Source: JBMDXB01 sp048594975
Lineage (GTDB): Bacteria > Acidobacteriota > Vicinamibacteria > Vicinamibacterales > 2-12-FULL-66-21
Length of the DNA: 64,000 nt
Direction: 5' to 3'
NCBI GenBank assembly: GCA_048594975.1
Contig: JBMDXQ010000017.1
Span: forward strand, 84,095-148,094
Shown: one piece after another, positions 41,668-51,079 of the stretch
Numbering within the stretch: the stretch's first letter is position 1
Layout of the letters: each line of letters opens with the position of its first letter
The notes under the pieces: generated by a model
Told to the model about the DNA's origin: nothing
Databases searched by the model: none
The model's input: only the letters and a program-made list of their open reading frames with translations
Translations under genes and position numbers: made by a program

Positions 41668-43412
41668 CGCGCGGTCAGGCCGAGCGCCTGGCGAAGCTCC
41701 GATGGGCTGGCCGACTCCAGGAACCGGTCCGGGATGCCGATCCTGTTCACGACGGCTGGCGCGGACTCCGACAACAGCTCCATGACCGCGCTGCCCAGGC
41801 CGCCGATGACGCTGTGCTCCTCGACGGTGAAGAAGGAGCGTCCGTTCTCGCGCGCCCACATGACCAGCTCGCGGTCCAGCGGCTTGAGCGTGGGGAGCTC
41901 GATCACCGTGCATCCGATACCTGACTGCGCCAACGCCGACGCCGCGTCGAGCACGGCGCCCGTGATCGGACCGGCGGTGAACAGCACCGCATCGAATCCG
42001 TTTTCTCTGAGAATGGCGCCCTTGCCGATGACGAAGCGGTAGCGCTCGTCGAACAGCATCGGTTCGGTGTCGCGCCCGAGCCGGATGTACACGGGTGCGG
42101 CGTAGTCCGCCGCCGCGCGGACCGCCATGCGCGTCGCCACCGGGTCGGCGGGCGATATGACGGCCAACCCCGGAATGCACCGCAGGATCCCGAGGTCCTC
42201 CTGCGCGATGTGCGTCACGCCCTCGATCCCGCCCGAGATCCCGCCAAGCGCGCCGACGATCACGACCGGCAGGCGCGGGTAGGCGACGAAGGTGCGGAGC
42301 TGTTCGAGCGCCCGCATGCTCGCGAACACGGAATAGGTGGCGGCAAACACCGGCCGGCCGGACGCTGCCAGCCCCGCCGCCACGGTAACGAGGTTCTGCT
42401 CGGCGATGCCGACCTCGACGAACCGCTCGGGAAACTCGCGGGCCACGGCCTCGAGATGCAGCGACGAGCGCGTATCCGCCGAGACGACCATCATGTCGTC
42501 GCGCTCGCGGAACAGGGCCAGCAGCGCGTCGCCGAACGCCGCGCGCGTCGAGGCGGATCCCGCATCGGCCAGCCGCGACCCCGCCGGGAGCAGGGTTCGG
42601 CCACCGGCCGGGCACGCCTGGTGCCAGCGGTTGTCGCCCTCCATCCAGGGTACGCCCCGTCCCTTCACGGTCTTCGCGAGGATCACGGTCGGACGGCTGC
42701 CGGGGCGCGAGCGCATCATCGCGGCGACGATCGCGGCGATGTCGTGGCCATCGATTTCCAGGACGCGCCATCCGAATGCCCTCCACCGTGCGTCCAGCCG
42801 TTCGAGGGGCATGGTCTCTGCGACCGGTCCGCTTCCCTGCAGGCCGTTGCAGTCGACGATCGCGGTGACGTTGTCGAGGCGATATTTCGCCGCGGCCATG
42901 GCGCCTTCCCAGACGAGCCCCTCCTGCAGTTCGCCGTCGCCGAGCAGGACGTAGACGTGCGCCGGCGAGCGACGGGCGCGCAGATCCAGCGCGACGCCGA
43001 CCCCCGCCGACAGGCCGTGGCCGAGCGAACCGGAGGTCATGTCCACGCCGGGCGTGCGGCCCATGTCCGGATGTCCCTGGAGGAGGCTGCCGATGGAGCG
43101 GAACGTCGAGAGGAGGGATGCATCGAAGAAGCCGCGGCGGGCCATGGCGACGTAGGCGGCGAGGCAGCCGTGCCCCTTCGACAGGATGAAACGGTCGCGA
43201 TCCGGCCATCGGGGCCGCGGCGGATCGACCCGCATGACCTCGAAATACACCGCGGTCACGATGTCGACGATGGAGAGGGTGCCACCGGGATGGCCGCGGT
43301 GCTCGTGGCCAATCGCGGTCAGGACCTCGAGGACCTGCGCGCGAATGGCTGCCGCGATGTCCTGGAGCTCGCGGTGCCGCGCCGCCGGGAGGTACCGCGC
43401 GGGGTGTCGCAT
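41586..43412 (-). CDS. Transketolase
   Basis: 608 residues with both halves fused. N-terminal TPP domain: GHEHRGHPGGTLSIVDIVTA, LSKGHGCLAAYVAMARRG, and the TPP motif G158-D159-G160 to N189 (VDCNG). C-terminal pyrimidine-binding half: VVVSADTRSSLHLEAVAREF and FVEVGIAEQNLVTVAAGLA with the cofactor-activating Glu. It is about 50 residues shorter than E. coli TktA and resembles the archaeal-type or split-type transketolases joined into one chain. It shifts two-carbon ketol units in the pentose phosphate pathway. The last about 27 codons overlap the convergent gene ending at 41667. Confidence 0.92.
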   Translation of the reverse strand: MRHPARYLPAARHRELQDIAAAIRAQVLEVLTAIGHEHRGHPGGTLSIVDIVTAVYFEVMRVDPPRPRWPDRDRFILSKGHGCLAAYVAMARRGFFDASLLSTFRSIGSLLQGHPDMGRTPGVDMTSGSLGHGLSAGVGVALDLRARRSPAHVYVLLGDGELQEGLVWEGAMAAAKYRLDNVTAIVDCNGLQGSGPVAETMPLERLDARWRAFGWRVLEIDGHDIAAIVAAMMRSRPGSRPTVILAKTVKGRGVPWMEGDNRWHQACPAGGRTLLPAGSRLADAGSASTRAAFGDALLALFRERDDMMVVSADTRSSLHLEAVAREFPERFVEVGIAEQNLVTVAAGLAASGRPVFAATYSVFASMRALEQLRTFVAYPRLPVVIVGALGGISGGIEGVTHIAQEDLGILRCIPGLAVISPADPVATRMAVRAAADYAAPVYIRLGRDTEPMLFDERYRFVIGKGAILRENGFDAVLFTAGPITGAVLDAASALAQSGIGCTVIELPTLKPLDRELVMWARENGRSFFTVEEHSVIGGLGSAVMELLSESAPAVVNRIGIPDRFLESASPSELRQALGLTARHIAARVREVCDPRAAARLPGRNPSRT

Positions 43413-43543
43413 CGATTCGGCCCGCGAATCCAGGAGTGCCAGTTGGCGCTTGCTGAGGGAGCGGGACAGTCGGACAATGAAGGGACACGCGACAGTCGCC
43501 GCGGCCTGCCTCCGCCCGACGGGCGCATCATACAGGAGCGCGC

Positions 43544-44968
43544 ATGACGCTGCAGCAGCGCTTCGTCCGTCGGCTGGCAGCCCGGGGCATGGCCCGTTGT
43601 CTCACCGGCCGGCCACGCGATCTGAAGCTGCTGCTCGCGCTCGCGCGCGTGCCCATCCCCAATCCGACTCTGGCAGCGTTCGTGGCGCGGCTGGCCCGCG
43701 ATCTCGATGAAGGCTCGGGCCTGGCCCGGATACTGCTGCACGTCGGGCGCCACGTCAACGCCCGCGCCAAGCGGAAGCTGATTGAGAACCTGTTCTTCAA
43801 CTGGGTGATGGAAGGCGGCCGGATCCGGACGGCGCTGCGCGCGAGCGGCACGTGGGCGCCGTTCTTCGTCGTCATCAGCCCGACGATGCGCTGCAACCTG
43901 AAATGCACGGGGTGCTACGCGGGCCTGTACTCGCGGGACGGTGAGCTCTCGACAACGGAGATCGACCGGCTCCTCGCCGAGTGCAGGTCGTTCGGTGCGC
44001 ACTTCGTCGTGCTGTCCGGCGGCGAGCCGCTGCTGCTGAAGGACGCGCTGCTCGGGCTCGTTCGCAAGCACCAGGACATGTTCTTCCTGGTGTTCACCAA
44101 CGGCGTGTTACTCGACGATCGGATGGCGGACGAGCTCGCACGGCTGGGCAACGTCGCCCCGGCCATCAGCGTGGAGGGGTACGAGGCCGACACCGACGCG
44201 CGCCGCGGCCGCGGCGTGTACGCGAAGGTGCTGGACGCCATGGACCGTCTCCGTGCCCGCCGGGTCATGTTCGGGATCAGCGTGACCTACACGCGTGAGA
44301 ACGTGGAGCTGGTCACGCGCGACGAGTTCGTCGGCTCCTTCAGCGAGCGGGGCGCGGTGTTCGGCTGGTATTTCATGTTCATGCCGGTAGGCAAGGATCC
44401 CCGGCTCGACCTCGTGCCCACGCCGGAACAGCGGGTGACCTGCGGGGCGAGGATTCGCGGCCTGCGGGAGCGTCACCCGGTGTTCCTCGCCGACTTCTGG
44501 AACGATGGGGCGGCCATTGGAGGCTGCATGGCTGCCGGGCGGCGCTACCTCCACGTGCTGAACTCCGGCCGGGTGGAGCCGTGCGTGTACGCGCATTTCG
44601 GCGTCGACAACATCCGCGAGACAACGCTGCTCGAGGCGGCCAACTCGGCGTTCTTTCGCGCCATCCGCCGGGAGTTTCCCTACAACACCAGCGGCAACCT
44701 GAAGCGGCCCTGCATGATCGTCGACAACCCCGAAGTGCTGCGCCGGGTGGTCCGCGAGCACATCGTGCCGCAAGGTCATCCACACGCCGAGGACATCATC
44801 CTCGACCCGCGCGTGCGGGCGTGGGTGGACCACTACGCGTCGCGCATGGAGGAGCTGACCGAGGCGGACTGGGAGGCGACCCTCGCCGATCCGCGGTCCC
44901 GGTGGTCGCGACAGAAACGCGAGTTCCGGAACCTGTTCCGGGTACACGCCGCGCGGGAAGGCCGGTAA
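43544..44968 (+). CDS. Radical SAM protein with SPASM-like C-terminal region
   Basis: 474 residues. An N-terminal helical region of about 110 residues (LLALARVPIPNPTLAAFV, HVNARAKRKLIENLFFNW) precedes the 4Fe-4S motif C117-x3-C121-x2-C124 in RCNLKCTGCYAG. VVLSGGEPLL is the GGE motif that binds SAM. Near the C-terminus CMAAGRRYLHVLNSGRVEPC and later Cys residues suggest a second cluster of the SPASM type, as in enzymes modifying peptides or tetrapyrroles. It diverges from the transketolase gene across 131 bp. Substrate unknown; no precursor peptide gene was found beside it. Confidence 0.85.
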   Translation: MTLQQRFVRRLAARGMARCLTGRPRDLKLLLALARVPIPNPTLAAFVARLARDLDEGSGLARILLHVGRHVNARAKRKLIENLFFNWVMEGGRIRTALRASGTWAPFFVVISPTMRCNLKCTGCYAGLYSRDGELSTTEIDRLLAECRSFGAHFVVLSGGEPLLLKDALLGLVRKHQDMFFLVFTNGVLLDDRMADELARLGNVAPAISVEGYEADTDARRGRGVYAKVLDAMDRLRARRVMFGISVTYTRENVELVTRDEFVGSFSERGAVFGWYFMFMPVGKDPRLDLVPTPEQRVTCGARIRGLRERHPVFLADFWNDGAAIGGCMAAGRRYLHVLNSGRVEPCVYAHFGVDNIRETTLLEAANSAFFRAIRREFPYNTSGNLKRPCMIVDNPEVLRRVVREHIVPQGHPHAEDIILDPRVRAWVDHYASRMEELTEADWEATLADPRSRWSRQKREFRNLFRVHAAREGR

Positions 44969-45039
44969 GCCGTTTCGTCCGTCGTTTGCGCATTCCTCAG
45001 CGGATACGCGGCGCAGGGCGCGCCGCGAGGAGGACGACC

Positions 45040-45582
45040 ATGTCACTCCGGGGATACTTCGTCGCGCTCGTGCTGCCGCTCGTCGGTCTCCTGCCGGCGA
45101 GCGCGCGCGCGCAGGGCGTGGCGCGCGACTTTCAGGAGCTCCAAGGGCGCGTGCTGCTCGGCGAGACCGTGAAGGTGACCGACCGCGGCGGGCAGGCGAC
45201 CAGGGGCAAGCTGCTCAAGCTCACCGACACGGACCTCACCGTGCGCGTGGACGAGCAGGATCGAACGCTGCCGGGGGCCGACATCGTCGAGGTCAAGGCA
45301 CGCCGGTCGGGCCCGCTCTGGAACGGAGCGGTCATTGGCGCGGCGGTGGTCCTGATCCCGTCGGCCTTCTTGGCTGCGGAGTACGGCTGCGGCGACTGTG
45401 CCCTCGGGATCGCGGTGTGGACCGGGATCGCGGCCGCGGCCGGTGTAGGGGTCGACGCGCTCATCAAGGGCGACGTGACGGTCATGAAGCTGCAGACGCC
45501 AACGCGGGCGAAGACCGGCTTCACCATCGCGCCGCTCGTGCAGCGCGAGCGGCGCGGCGTGCTCTGCTCGATTCGCTTCTGA
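45040..45582 (+). CDS. Exported protein with a small beta domain and a membrane hairpin
   Basis: 180 residues from ATG 45040, with GAGGAGGACG upstream. The signal peptide ends PASARAQG. Residues 35-85 look like an SH3/PRC-like beta module (GRVLLGETVKVTDRGGQATR, LLKLTDTDLTVRVDEQ) of the kind found in proteins that sense or bind at the membrane. A glycine/alanine-rich hydrophobic stretch at about 95-145 could form two membrane segments. I do not recognise a named family. It lies 71 bp after the radical SAM gene and upstream of an ADOP permease. Confidence 0.75.
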   Translation: MSLRGYFVALVLPLVGLLPASARAQGVARDFQELQGRVLLGETVKVTDRGGQATRGKLLKLTDTDLTVRVDEQDRTLPGADIVEVKARRSGPLWNGAVIGAAVVLIPSAFLAAEYGCGDCALGIAVWTGIAAAAGVGVDALIKGDVTVMKLQTPTRAKTGFTIAPLVQRERRGVLCSIRF

Positions 45583-45670
45583 GGCGGGCGGCGGCGGCTT
45601 CGACCGCAACCCCGTTTGTCGCCGCGCCTTCCTGCGGAACACGAGCGGCGCGCCGTCCGTCTGGTCCACT

Positions 45671-48160
45671 ATGCGGGCAACGAGCATGGCGGGGCACACG
45701 GACGATAACCGCGCCGGCGCGCTGCGCGCCGCCGTGGGCAGCACGATGGCTGACCTGAAGTACGCCGCGCGCATGCTCTCGCGGCAGCCTGGCTTCTCCC
45801 TCGCAGTGGCGCTCACCCTCGCCCTCGGCTTGGGCGTGAACGCGACCGTTCTGGGCATGGTGGACGCGCTGCTGCTGCGCCCGTTCCAGTTCCCCGGGTA
45901 CGAGCGTCTCATCGTTCTCTGGGAAGCGCCTTCCGGAACCGCCGAGCGGCAGTCCGTGGCGCCGGCCAACTACCTGGAGTGGCGTCGGCAGGCGAGCACG
46001 GTACAGGACCTTGTCGCGTGGGAAGGCTGGGGAGCCACGCTCGGCGGCCGCGCCGACACCGAACGCGTTCAGGCGTTCCGTGTGTCCCCCGGGTACTTCG
46101 AGGTGGTCGGCGTCCCGCCCGCCACCGGACGAGCGTTCACCGCGAGCGAGGAGCAACCGGGGCGGGACCATACCGTCGTCCTGGGCGATGGTCTGTGGAA
46201 GCGCCGGTTCGGCGGCGATCCCCGCGTGGTCGGCAGTGAGATCCTGCTGGACGGTGAGCCGTACACCGTCGTCGGCATCGCCCCTCCAGGCTTCGATTTC
46301 CCCGTCGCCGCCGAGCTCTGGGCGCCGCTCGCCTTCACCCCGACGCGCGCGACCGATCGCCTCGGCCGCACGCTGACCGTGCTCGGCCGCTTGGCGCCGG
46401 GCCGGTCGCTCGCGGACGCGCAGGCGGAGATGGACATCGTCTGCCGCCGCCTCGCGCAGCAGTTCCCGGACACGAACCGCGACCGCCGCGTGTCCGTGCG
46501 CACGCTCTCGAACGCCTTCAGGGAGGACAACAGCGGGGCGTTCGTCGGCATCCTCCAGCTCGGCGCCGGCCTCGTCCTGCTCATCGCGTGCGCCAATCTC
46601 GCCGGGCTCCTCCTCGCCCGGGCGAACGATCGCCGGCGCGAGGTGGCGGTGCGGACCGCGCTCGGCGCCGGCCGCATGCGCATCGCCCGGCAGCTGGTCA
46701 CCGAGACGGTGCTGCTTGGACTGGTCGCATCCGGCCTGGCGCTCATCCTCGCGCGCATCGGGCTCGACGCGCTCCGCTCCGCCATTCCGGCCGACATGGC
46801 GCAGCACATCGAAGGCTGGAACAACATCCGCCTGGACCACCGCCTCTTCATCGCGGTGCCGCTCCTCGCGATCGGGCTGGGGCTGCTCGTCGGCCTGATC
46901 CCGGCGACCGCCGGCCGGCGCACGCCGCTGACCGCCGCGCTGAAGGACGGGTACGCCGGCGCGGGCGTCGGCCGCAACCGGCAACGGATCCGGCAGGCGC
47001 TCGTCGTCGGCGAAATCGCGCTGGCGCTCGTGCTCCTGGTCACCGCGGGCCTTTCGTTCGGGGCGGCGGCGCGGATGGCCAGCCAGCCCGGGGGATTCGA
47101 CGCGCAGCGCCTCCTCACTTTCGAGATCCCGCTGCCGGAGGCCAGGTACACGGACGATCGCCTCCGCCGCGCGCTGGCCGACAATCTGATCGCGCGGATG
47201 CAGGAGATCCCCGGCGTCCGCGACGCGGCGCTCGCGAACATCCTGCCGGCCGCCGGCTGGAGTCCGACGACGCCGATCGTGACCGAGGAGGATCCGGATC
47301 CGGATCCGGCGCGGCGGCGGCAGGCGGGGCTCCGGGCGGTGGCGCCCCAGTACTTCAGCGCGCTGCGTGTACCGCTGCGCAGCGGGCGCGCCTTCTCGAG
47401 CGCGGACCGCGAGGATGCCCAGCCCGTGGTAATCGTCAGCGCGACGTTGAGCGCGCGGCTCTGGCCAGGCCGCGATCCGCTCGGACGCCGCCTGCGCATC
47501 GGGGATGCGCCCGGTACCTGGGCCACGGTCGTCGGCGTCGCGGGCGACGTCGCGATGTACAACTGGTGGGACGGCGTCGACCATGCCGCCGTCTACGTCC
47601 CGTTGCGCCAGGCGCCGCCCGGCGCGCTGAGCGCGGCGGTGAGGACACACGGCGATCCCGCCGCGGTCACGAGCGCGGTCCGTGCCGCGGTCGGGTTCGT
47701 GGATCCGCTCCTGGCGGTGCACCGCCCGCGCACGATGGAGCAGGCGATCCGCGAGAGCACCTTCGGCCTGACCTTCCTCGGATCGCTGATGGGGATCTGC
47801 GGCGCGCTCGCGCTGCTGCTCTCGTCGATCGGCGTGTACAGCATGATGGCCTACGCGGTGTCGCAGCGCGCGCACGAGTTCGGCGTGCGCCTGGCGATCG
47901 GCGCGACGGCGCAGGACATCGTCCGCCTCTCGCTCAGGCAGGCCGGCGTCCTGACCGCGCTCGGCCTGGTCATCGGCCTGGCCTCCGCGGCGGTGCTGGG
48001 CCGCCTGATGTCGTCGGCGTTCTACGGGATCATCGCCCTCGAACCGGCGCCGTTCGCAGCGGTCGCCCTCGTGCTCGCGATCGTCTCCTTCGGCGCCGCC
48101 TACCTGCCGGCACGACGGACCCTGCGACTGGACCCGGCGACGGTGCTGCGGGCGCAATGA
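45671..48160 (+). CDS. ADOP family permease
   Basis: 829 residues by the longest frame; ATG 45746 (MADLKYAARMLSRQPG) would match the usual family start better, and neither start has a clear ribosome site. Two MacB core/FtsX units: LALTLALGLGVNATVLGMVD first membrane segment, cytoplasmic loops LLLARANDRRREVAVRTALG and HEFGVRLAIGATAQDIVRLS. The end is LDPATVLRAQ. No ATPase nearby. It is the third ADOP in the window and is diverged from the other two, so they are not a recent tandem duplication. Confidence 0.92.
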   Translation: MRATSMAGHTDDNRAGALRAAVGSTMADLKYAARMLSRQPGFSLAVALTLALGLGVNATVLGMVDALLLRPFQFPGYERLIVLWEAPSGTAERQSVAPANYLEWRRQASTVQDLVAWEGWGATLGGRADTERVQAFRVSPGYFEVVGVPPATGRAFTASEEQPGRDHTVVLGDGLWKRRFGGDPRVVGSEILLDGEPYTVVGIAPPGFDFPVAAELWAPLAFTPTRATDRLGRTLTVLGRLAPGRSLADAQAEMDIVCRRLAQQFPDTNRDRRVSVRTLSNAFREDNSGAFVGILQLGAGLVLLIACANLAGLLLARANDRRREVAVRTALGAGRMRIARQLVTETVLLGLVASGLALILARIGLDALRSAIPADMAQHIEGWNNIRLDHRLFIAVPLLAIGLGLLVGLIPATAGRRTPLTAALKDGYAGAGVGRNRQRIRQALVVGEIALALVLLVTAGLSFGAAARMASQPGGFDAQRLLTFEIPLPEARYTDDRLRRALADNLIARMQEIPGVRDAALANILPAAGWSPTTPIVTEEDPDPDPARRRQAGLRAVAPQYFSALRVPLRSGRAFSSADREDAQPVVIVSATLSARLWPGRDPLGRRLRIGDAPGTWATVVGVAGDVAMYNWWDGVDHAAVYVPLRQAPPGALSAAVRTHGDPAAVTSAVRAAVGFVDPLLAVHRPRTMEQAIRESTFGLTFLGSLMGICGALALLLSSIGVYSMMAYAVSQRAHEFGVRLAIGATAQDIVRLSLRQAGVLTALGLVIGLASAAVLGRLMSSAFYGIIALEPAPFAAVALVLAIVSFGAAYLPARRTLRLDPATVLRAQ

Positions 48161-48289
48161 ACAGAGCCCACCCGACGGCAGCCGGTCGGCTTACTCCGCG
48201 GCCGCCGCGACGGCAATTCCCTGCCGCACCAGCAGGCGCTTCTGCCTCGGAACTCCACCACCGAATGCATTCAGCATTCGCGCGTCTGA

Positions 48290-48628
48290 TCAGGATCGCT
48301 GCGACCAGGTGGGGCCGGCACGCTCGGGGACGTCGAGCGCGGTGAAGACGCCGAGCGGCTCGACCGATTCGACGAGCGTCGTCCGGCGCTCCTCGAGCGA
48401 GGCGAACGCACTGGAACGCGGCGGCCGCCGCTCGGACACAATCATCTCGCTCCAGTACTCGATCACGATGTAGCGCGACGGGCGGTTCTGGTCGCGCAGG
48501 AAGGACGTGCCGAGGTACGACCGCGTGTGCCGATTGAGGGCAGTCCACTCGCCGTCCGCGCCGTAAAACTGTTCGAACTCCTCTTCTTTTCCCTGCTTCA
48601 CGTCGAATTGCCACATCGTCGCGATCAT
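48290..48628 (-). CDS. Antibiotic biosynthesis monooxygenase (ABM)-like small protein
   Basis: 112 residues from ATG 48628 (GAGGACG upstream). The sequence MIATMWQFDVKQGKEEEFEQ, then FLRDQNRPSRYIVIEYW matches the dimeric alpha-beta-barrel (ferredoxin-like) fold of ABM/YgiN-type proteins: a first strand, a helix rich in Glu, and a strand ending IEYW. Such proteins oxidise quinones or bind small aromatic or heme-like ligands; no catalytic residue can be assigned here. It converges with an ADOP gene (130 bp between stops). Confidence 0.72.
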   Translation of the reverse strand: MIATMWQFDVKQGKEEEFEQFYGADGEWTALNRHTRSYLGTSFLRDQNRPSRYIVIEYWSEMIVSERRPPRSSAFASLEERRTTLVESVEPLGVFTALDVPERAGPTWSQRS

Positions 48629-48732
48629 CGGCCGTCCTCGTGCGTGTCGTGCCGCCCGTGCCTCGAACAGGCGAGGTGAAATGCCGCCCACATCCTATCC
48701 CACGTCCGGCGGGCGGTCACTCGCCGGGCATC

Positions 48733-48813
48733 GTGCGGACCAACTGCTTCGGCGCAGTGACGTCCGTCAGGCCGCCGCGTGTCCTGCAGCTGCTCGTGCG
48801 GTTCGACTTCTGA
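48733..48813 (+). pseudogene. Remnant of a TonB-dependent receptor C-terminus
   Basis: One frame reads RTNCFGAVTSVRPPRVLQLL then VRFDF and a TGA. The pattern (N-F-G-x-V-T-S, PRVLQLxVRFDF-stop) is the last two strands of acidobacterial TonB-dependent receptors, which end in an aromatic residue. Upstream in this frame the sequence loses coding character. The stop is followed by a strong hairpin, as expected if the end of a lost receptor gene and its terminator have survived. Confidence 0.42.
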
Positions 48814-48828
48814 CGGAGACGTGATCGA

Positions 48829-48853
48829 GGCCGCGGGCCGGTTGCCCGCGGCC
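48829..48853 (+). terminator. Hairpin after the receptor remnant
   Basis: GGCCGCGGGC (48829-48838), loop CGGTT, GCCCGCGGCC (48844-48853): a perfect 10-bp stem without a T-run, 15 bp past the remnant's stop codon. Confidence 0.5.
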
Positions 48854-49010
48854 CGTGAAACCGCGAATACGCAAGAGGCGGACGGCCACCCGTCGTGGTC
48901 GTCTGCCCTTCGCGAGTTCGCCCGCGTGATGTTCCGGCTCCAGCCGGAAGCTACACGATCGCCGGAGCTACCGCTTGACGCGAGGCGGCGGGGACGGTCA
49001 ACTACTGCAC

Positions 49011-49685
49011 ATGGACGAACGGGCGACGCTGGAAGAGCTGGAACGTCTCCGGGAGCAGGTGGAACGGTGCCGCGCGCGACGGCGCGCGGTAGGCGACGAG
49101 TTCGATCGCTTCGTCGGATCGTTCAGGAAGGCACCGGCACCGGCACCGCCTCCGGATCGATCAGCCCGGCAGCGACCGCGCCTCGGCGGGCTCGACGATG
49201 TCCAGGCGCCGGCGCGATCGAACGCCGCGATCCAGACCGCGCCGCCGCACGTGGATCGGCGGGCGAAGCTCGGCACCGGCATTGCGATCGGTGGCACGAT
49301 CCTGCTGCTGGTCGTCGGCGCGCTGGTGATCTGGTGGCTCCGCGCACGGGCGCCGGCAGGGGATACGGCGGGCGGCGCCACCCCGCCGACACGTGTTCCC
49401 GCCGCAGCGACGCCCGTCGCGGCACTCGCCGCGCCATCCGTCGCGGGCTCGGAGCTGACCACAACCCGTCCGGTCTGGGTACGGGTCGTGGCCGATGGCA
49501 AGACCATCCTCGAGCGGCAGCTTGCCGCCAACACCCGCGTGCCGGTCGCGGCGCAGAAAACAATCGTCATTCGCGCCGGCGACGCGGGGGCGGTGCGGTT
49601 GCGCATTCGCGGGCAGGACCAGGGGCCGCTCGGCGGCGCCGGCGAGGTCGTGACGCGGCGATTCGAGGTGCCGGCGCGTCAGTAG
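49011..49685 (+). CDS. Coiled-coil, single-pass protein with RodZ-type DUF4115 domain
   Basis: 224 residues from ATG 49011. Residues 4-40 form a charged helix (LEELERLREQVERCRARRRA), then a Pro-rich linker, a membrane segment at about 88-110 (GTGIAIGGTILLLVVGALVI) and a periplasmic region. Residues 145-222 match DUF4115, the C-terminal domain of RodZ: RPVWVRVVADGKTILERQL, then a KTIVIRAGDAGAVRLRIRG segment. RodZ's HTH domain is absent; an HTH-only RodZ-like protein is at 5934. No clear ribosome site. It converges with the barrel gene, overlapping by 7 bp. Confidence 0.78.
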   Translation: MDERATLEELERLREQVERCRARRRAVGDEFDRFVGSFRKAPAPAPPPDRSARQRPRLGGLDDVQAPARSNAAIQTAPPHVDRRAKLGTGIAIGGTILLLVVGALVIWWLRARAPAGDTAGGATPPTRVPAAATPVAALAAPSVAGSELTTTRPVWVRVVADGKTILERQLAANTRVPVAAQKTIVIRAGDAGAVRLRIRGQDQGPLGGAGEVVTRRFEVPARQ

Positions 49686-50593
49686 AACTTCCGGTTGATG
49701 TTGAACCCGATGAACCAGCGATCGGAGGCGGCTCCGCCGCGGGCGACCTGCGCGAGGGTCGAGCCCAGACCGTTCGAGAAGTTCACCTGAAACGCGTGTC
49801 CACCCACCCGTTTCTCGATGCCGAACGACCCGAGCGTCACGCCCGGGCTGTTGCCGGCGACGCGCGGGACCACCTCGCCTACCAGGTAGACGGTCGGGCG
49901 GATACGCAGCCGGCCGCCCACGCCGACGATGACCGTGTCGTTGTCCTCGACGAGGTCGGACGGCAACGGGTTCGTGTTGTTGACCCACGCGGCGGTCAGC
50001 GAGAGGGATGCCGTCCGCCCGAACAGGCGGGACACCACCGCGCCGAGCGCCGGCGACCTCACACCCTTGCCGGTGACCTGGGCGGGATCGTCGTCCTGGA
50101 GGTTGTTGGTCCCTTCCAGCGTCGCCAGCGCATCCACGTTCAGCGGGCTCCGTCCGGCCTGGCGCAGGATGTTGTACTGCGTGAAGAGCTGGATGGTGCG
50201 ATCACTTGTCCGGTAGATGCCGATCTGCCATCCGCGCATCAGCCCGTAGCGCAGCTCGAGGCCGATCTGCGCGCCGCTGTCGAAGCCGAAGAAGTCCTCG
50301 AGCAGATCGCCGAAATCGCCGGCGCCGAGGTCGCGCCCGAAGCGGTGCGTGACGCGGAACGCGAACCCGTTCCTCGGCAGGCGCAGCGTCGTCGGCAGGT
50401 TGACGATGGTGTACTCCGGCTGCGCCGGGTTCAACACCCTGTCCTCGTCGACCTCGTCCTGGACCGGAGCCTCCGCCGGCGCCGCAGGCGCGGCTGGTGT
50501 CTCGGGCGTCTGGGCGCGGGCCGGCGCAACCGCCAGGACCAGGATGGCCAGGGCTGACAGCAACGTCGATGCGGTTCCCGTCGATCGGCTCAC
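49679..50593 (-). CDS. DUF5777-like outer-membrane beta-barrel protein
   Basis: 304 residues from GTG 50593, chosen because GAGGAG lies 6 nt upstream; an open frame continues further. The signal peptide ends APARAQTPE, followed by an Ala/Pro/Glu linker. The mature part has family landmarks TLRLPRNGFAFRVTHRFGRD, FFGFDSGAQIGLELRYGLM and GWQIGIYRTSDRTIQLFTQY, with alternating barrel strands to the end FIGFNINRKFY. This resembles the DUF5777 barrel family, which often accompanies periplasmic lipid- or cytochrome-related genes. Function unknown. Confidence 0.78.
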   Translation of the reverse strand: MSRSTGTASTLLSALAILVLAVAPARAQTPETPAAPAAPAEAPVQDEVDEDRVLNPAQPEYTIVNLPTTLRLPRNGFAFRVTHRFGRDLGAGDFGDLLEDFFGFDSGAQIGLELRYGLMRGWQIGIYRTSDRTIQLFTQYNILRQAGRSPLNVDALATLEGTNNLQDDDPAQVTGKGVRSPALGAVVSRLFGRTASLSLTAAWVNNTNPLPSDLVEDNDTVIVGVGGRLRIRPTVYLVGEVVPRVAGNSPGVTLGSFGIEKRVGGHAFQVNFSNGLGSTLAQVARGGAASDRWFIGFNINRKFY

Positions 50594-51079
50594 GATGCAC
50601 TCCTCATATCGGTCGGATGACGTGCGGCGTCGCCCTACTGTCACGCTACTCATTCGCGCGGCGAACCCGCGAGGCTCGAGTGCTTCGCGTCCCACGGGAT
50701 CGTGCGCAGGTGCAGAGAGCGTCGCGGCAGCTGCCGTCGGGCAGGTTGACACCTCCCGCCCACCGCACGCGCGTCCTCGGCGTGGCAAACCCCAACCATC
50801 GAGCAAGCGCGGTGCCGCGCGGACGCGCCCTCCATCGCGCGACAATCGGTCGAAACGCATGCGCCGGCCCTCCATGTTTTCAACCGGCGTAAGCCTGCTT
50901 ACCGGCTTCGTAAGGGCGCCAAGCGGACGCCCCGGTTGGCATTCGCGCACACTATGATTTCATCCACGACTACAATCGAACGTCCGCCGAGGCCGCGGCG
51001 CGCGCATTGGCTGGCCAGGCCTTGATCACGGCGAGCAGGATGGTGCTAAGATGCTGTGCTCCCTGAAAGTGTGTGATCT
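50594..51079. other. Intergenic region, 486 bp
   Basis: No gene is convincing. A palindrome, GTAAGC-CT-GCTTAC at 50889-50902 (extended by CCGG on both sides with one bulge), could be an operator or hairpin. TTGACA occurs at 50746 without a matching -10. The stretch upstream of 51080 has TTGATC and TAAGAT (51023, 51048) at an over-long 19-nt spacing. Confidence 0.4.

Larger units (their letters stand above)
48692..49010. other. Gap with TonB-receptor remnant and hairpin, 319 bp
   Basis: No intact gene. It contains a short reading frame ending like a beta-barrel C-terminus (48733-48813) and a perfect 10-bp GC hairpin (48829-48853). The remainder up to 49010 shows nothing recognisable. Confidence 0.5.

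Noticed and set aside
45521..48157. 878-codon open frame on the minus strand
   Set aside because: Antisense to the third ADOP permease; composition is that of an Arg/Asp-rich shadow frame.
48779..50557. 592-codon plus-strand frame
   Set aside because: It covers the DUF4115 gene in another frame and runs antisense to the barrel gene; no recognisable domain.
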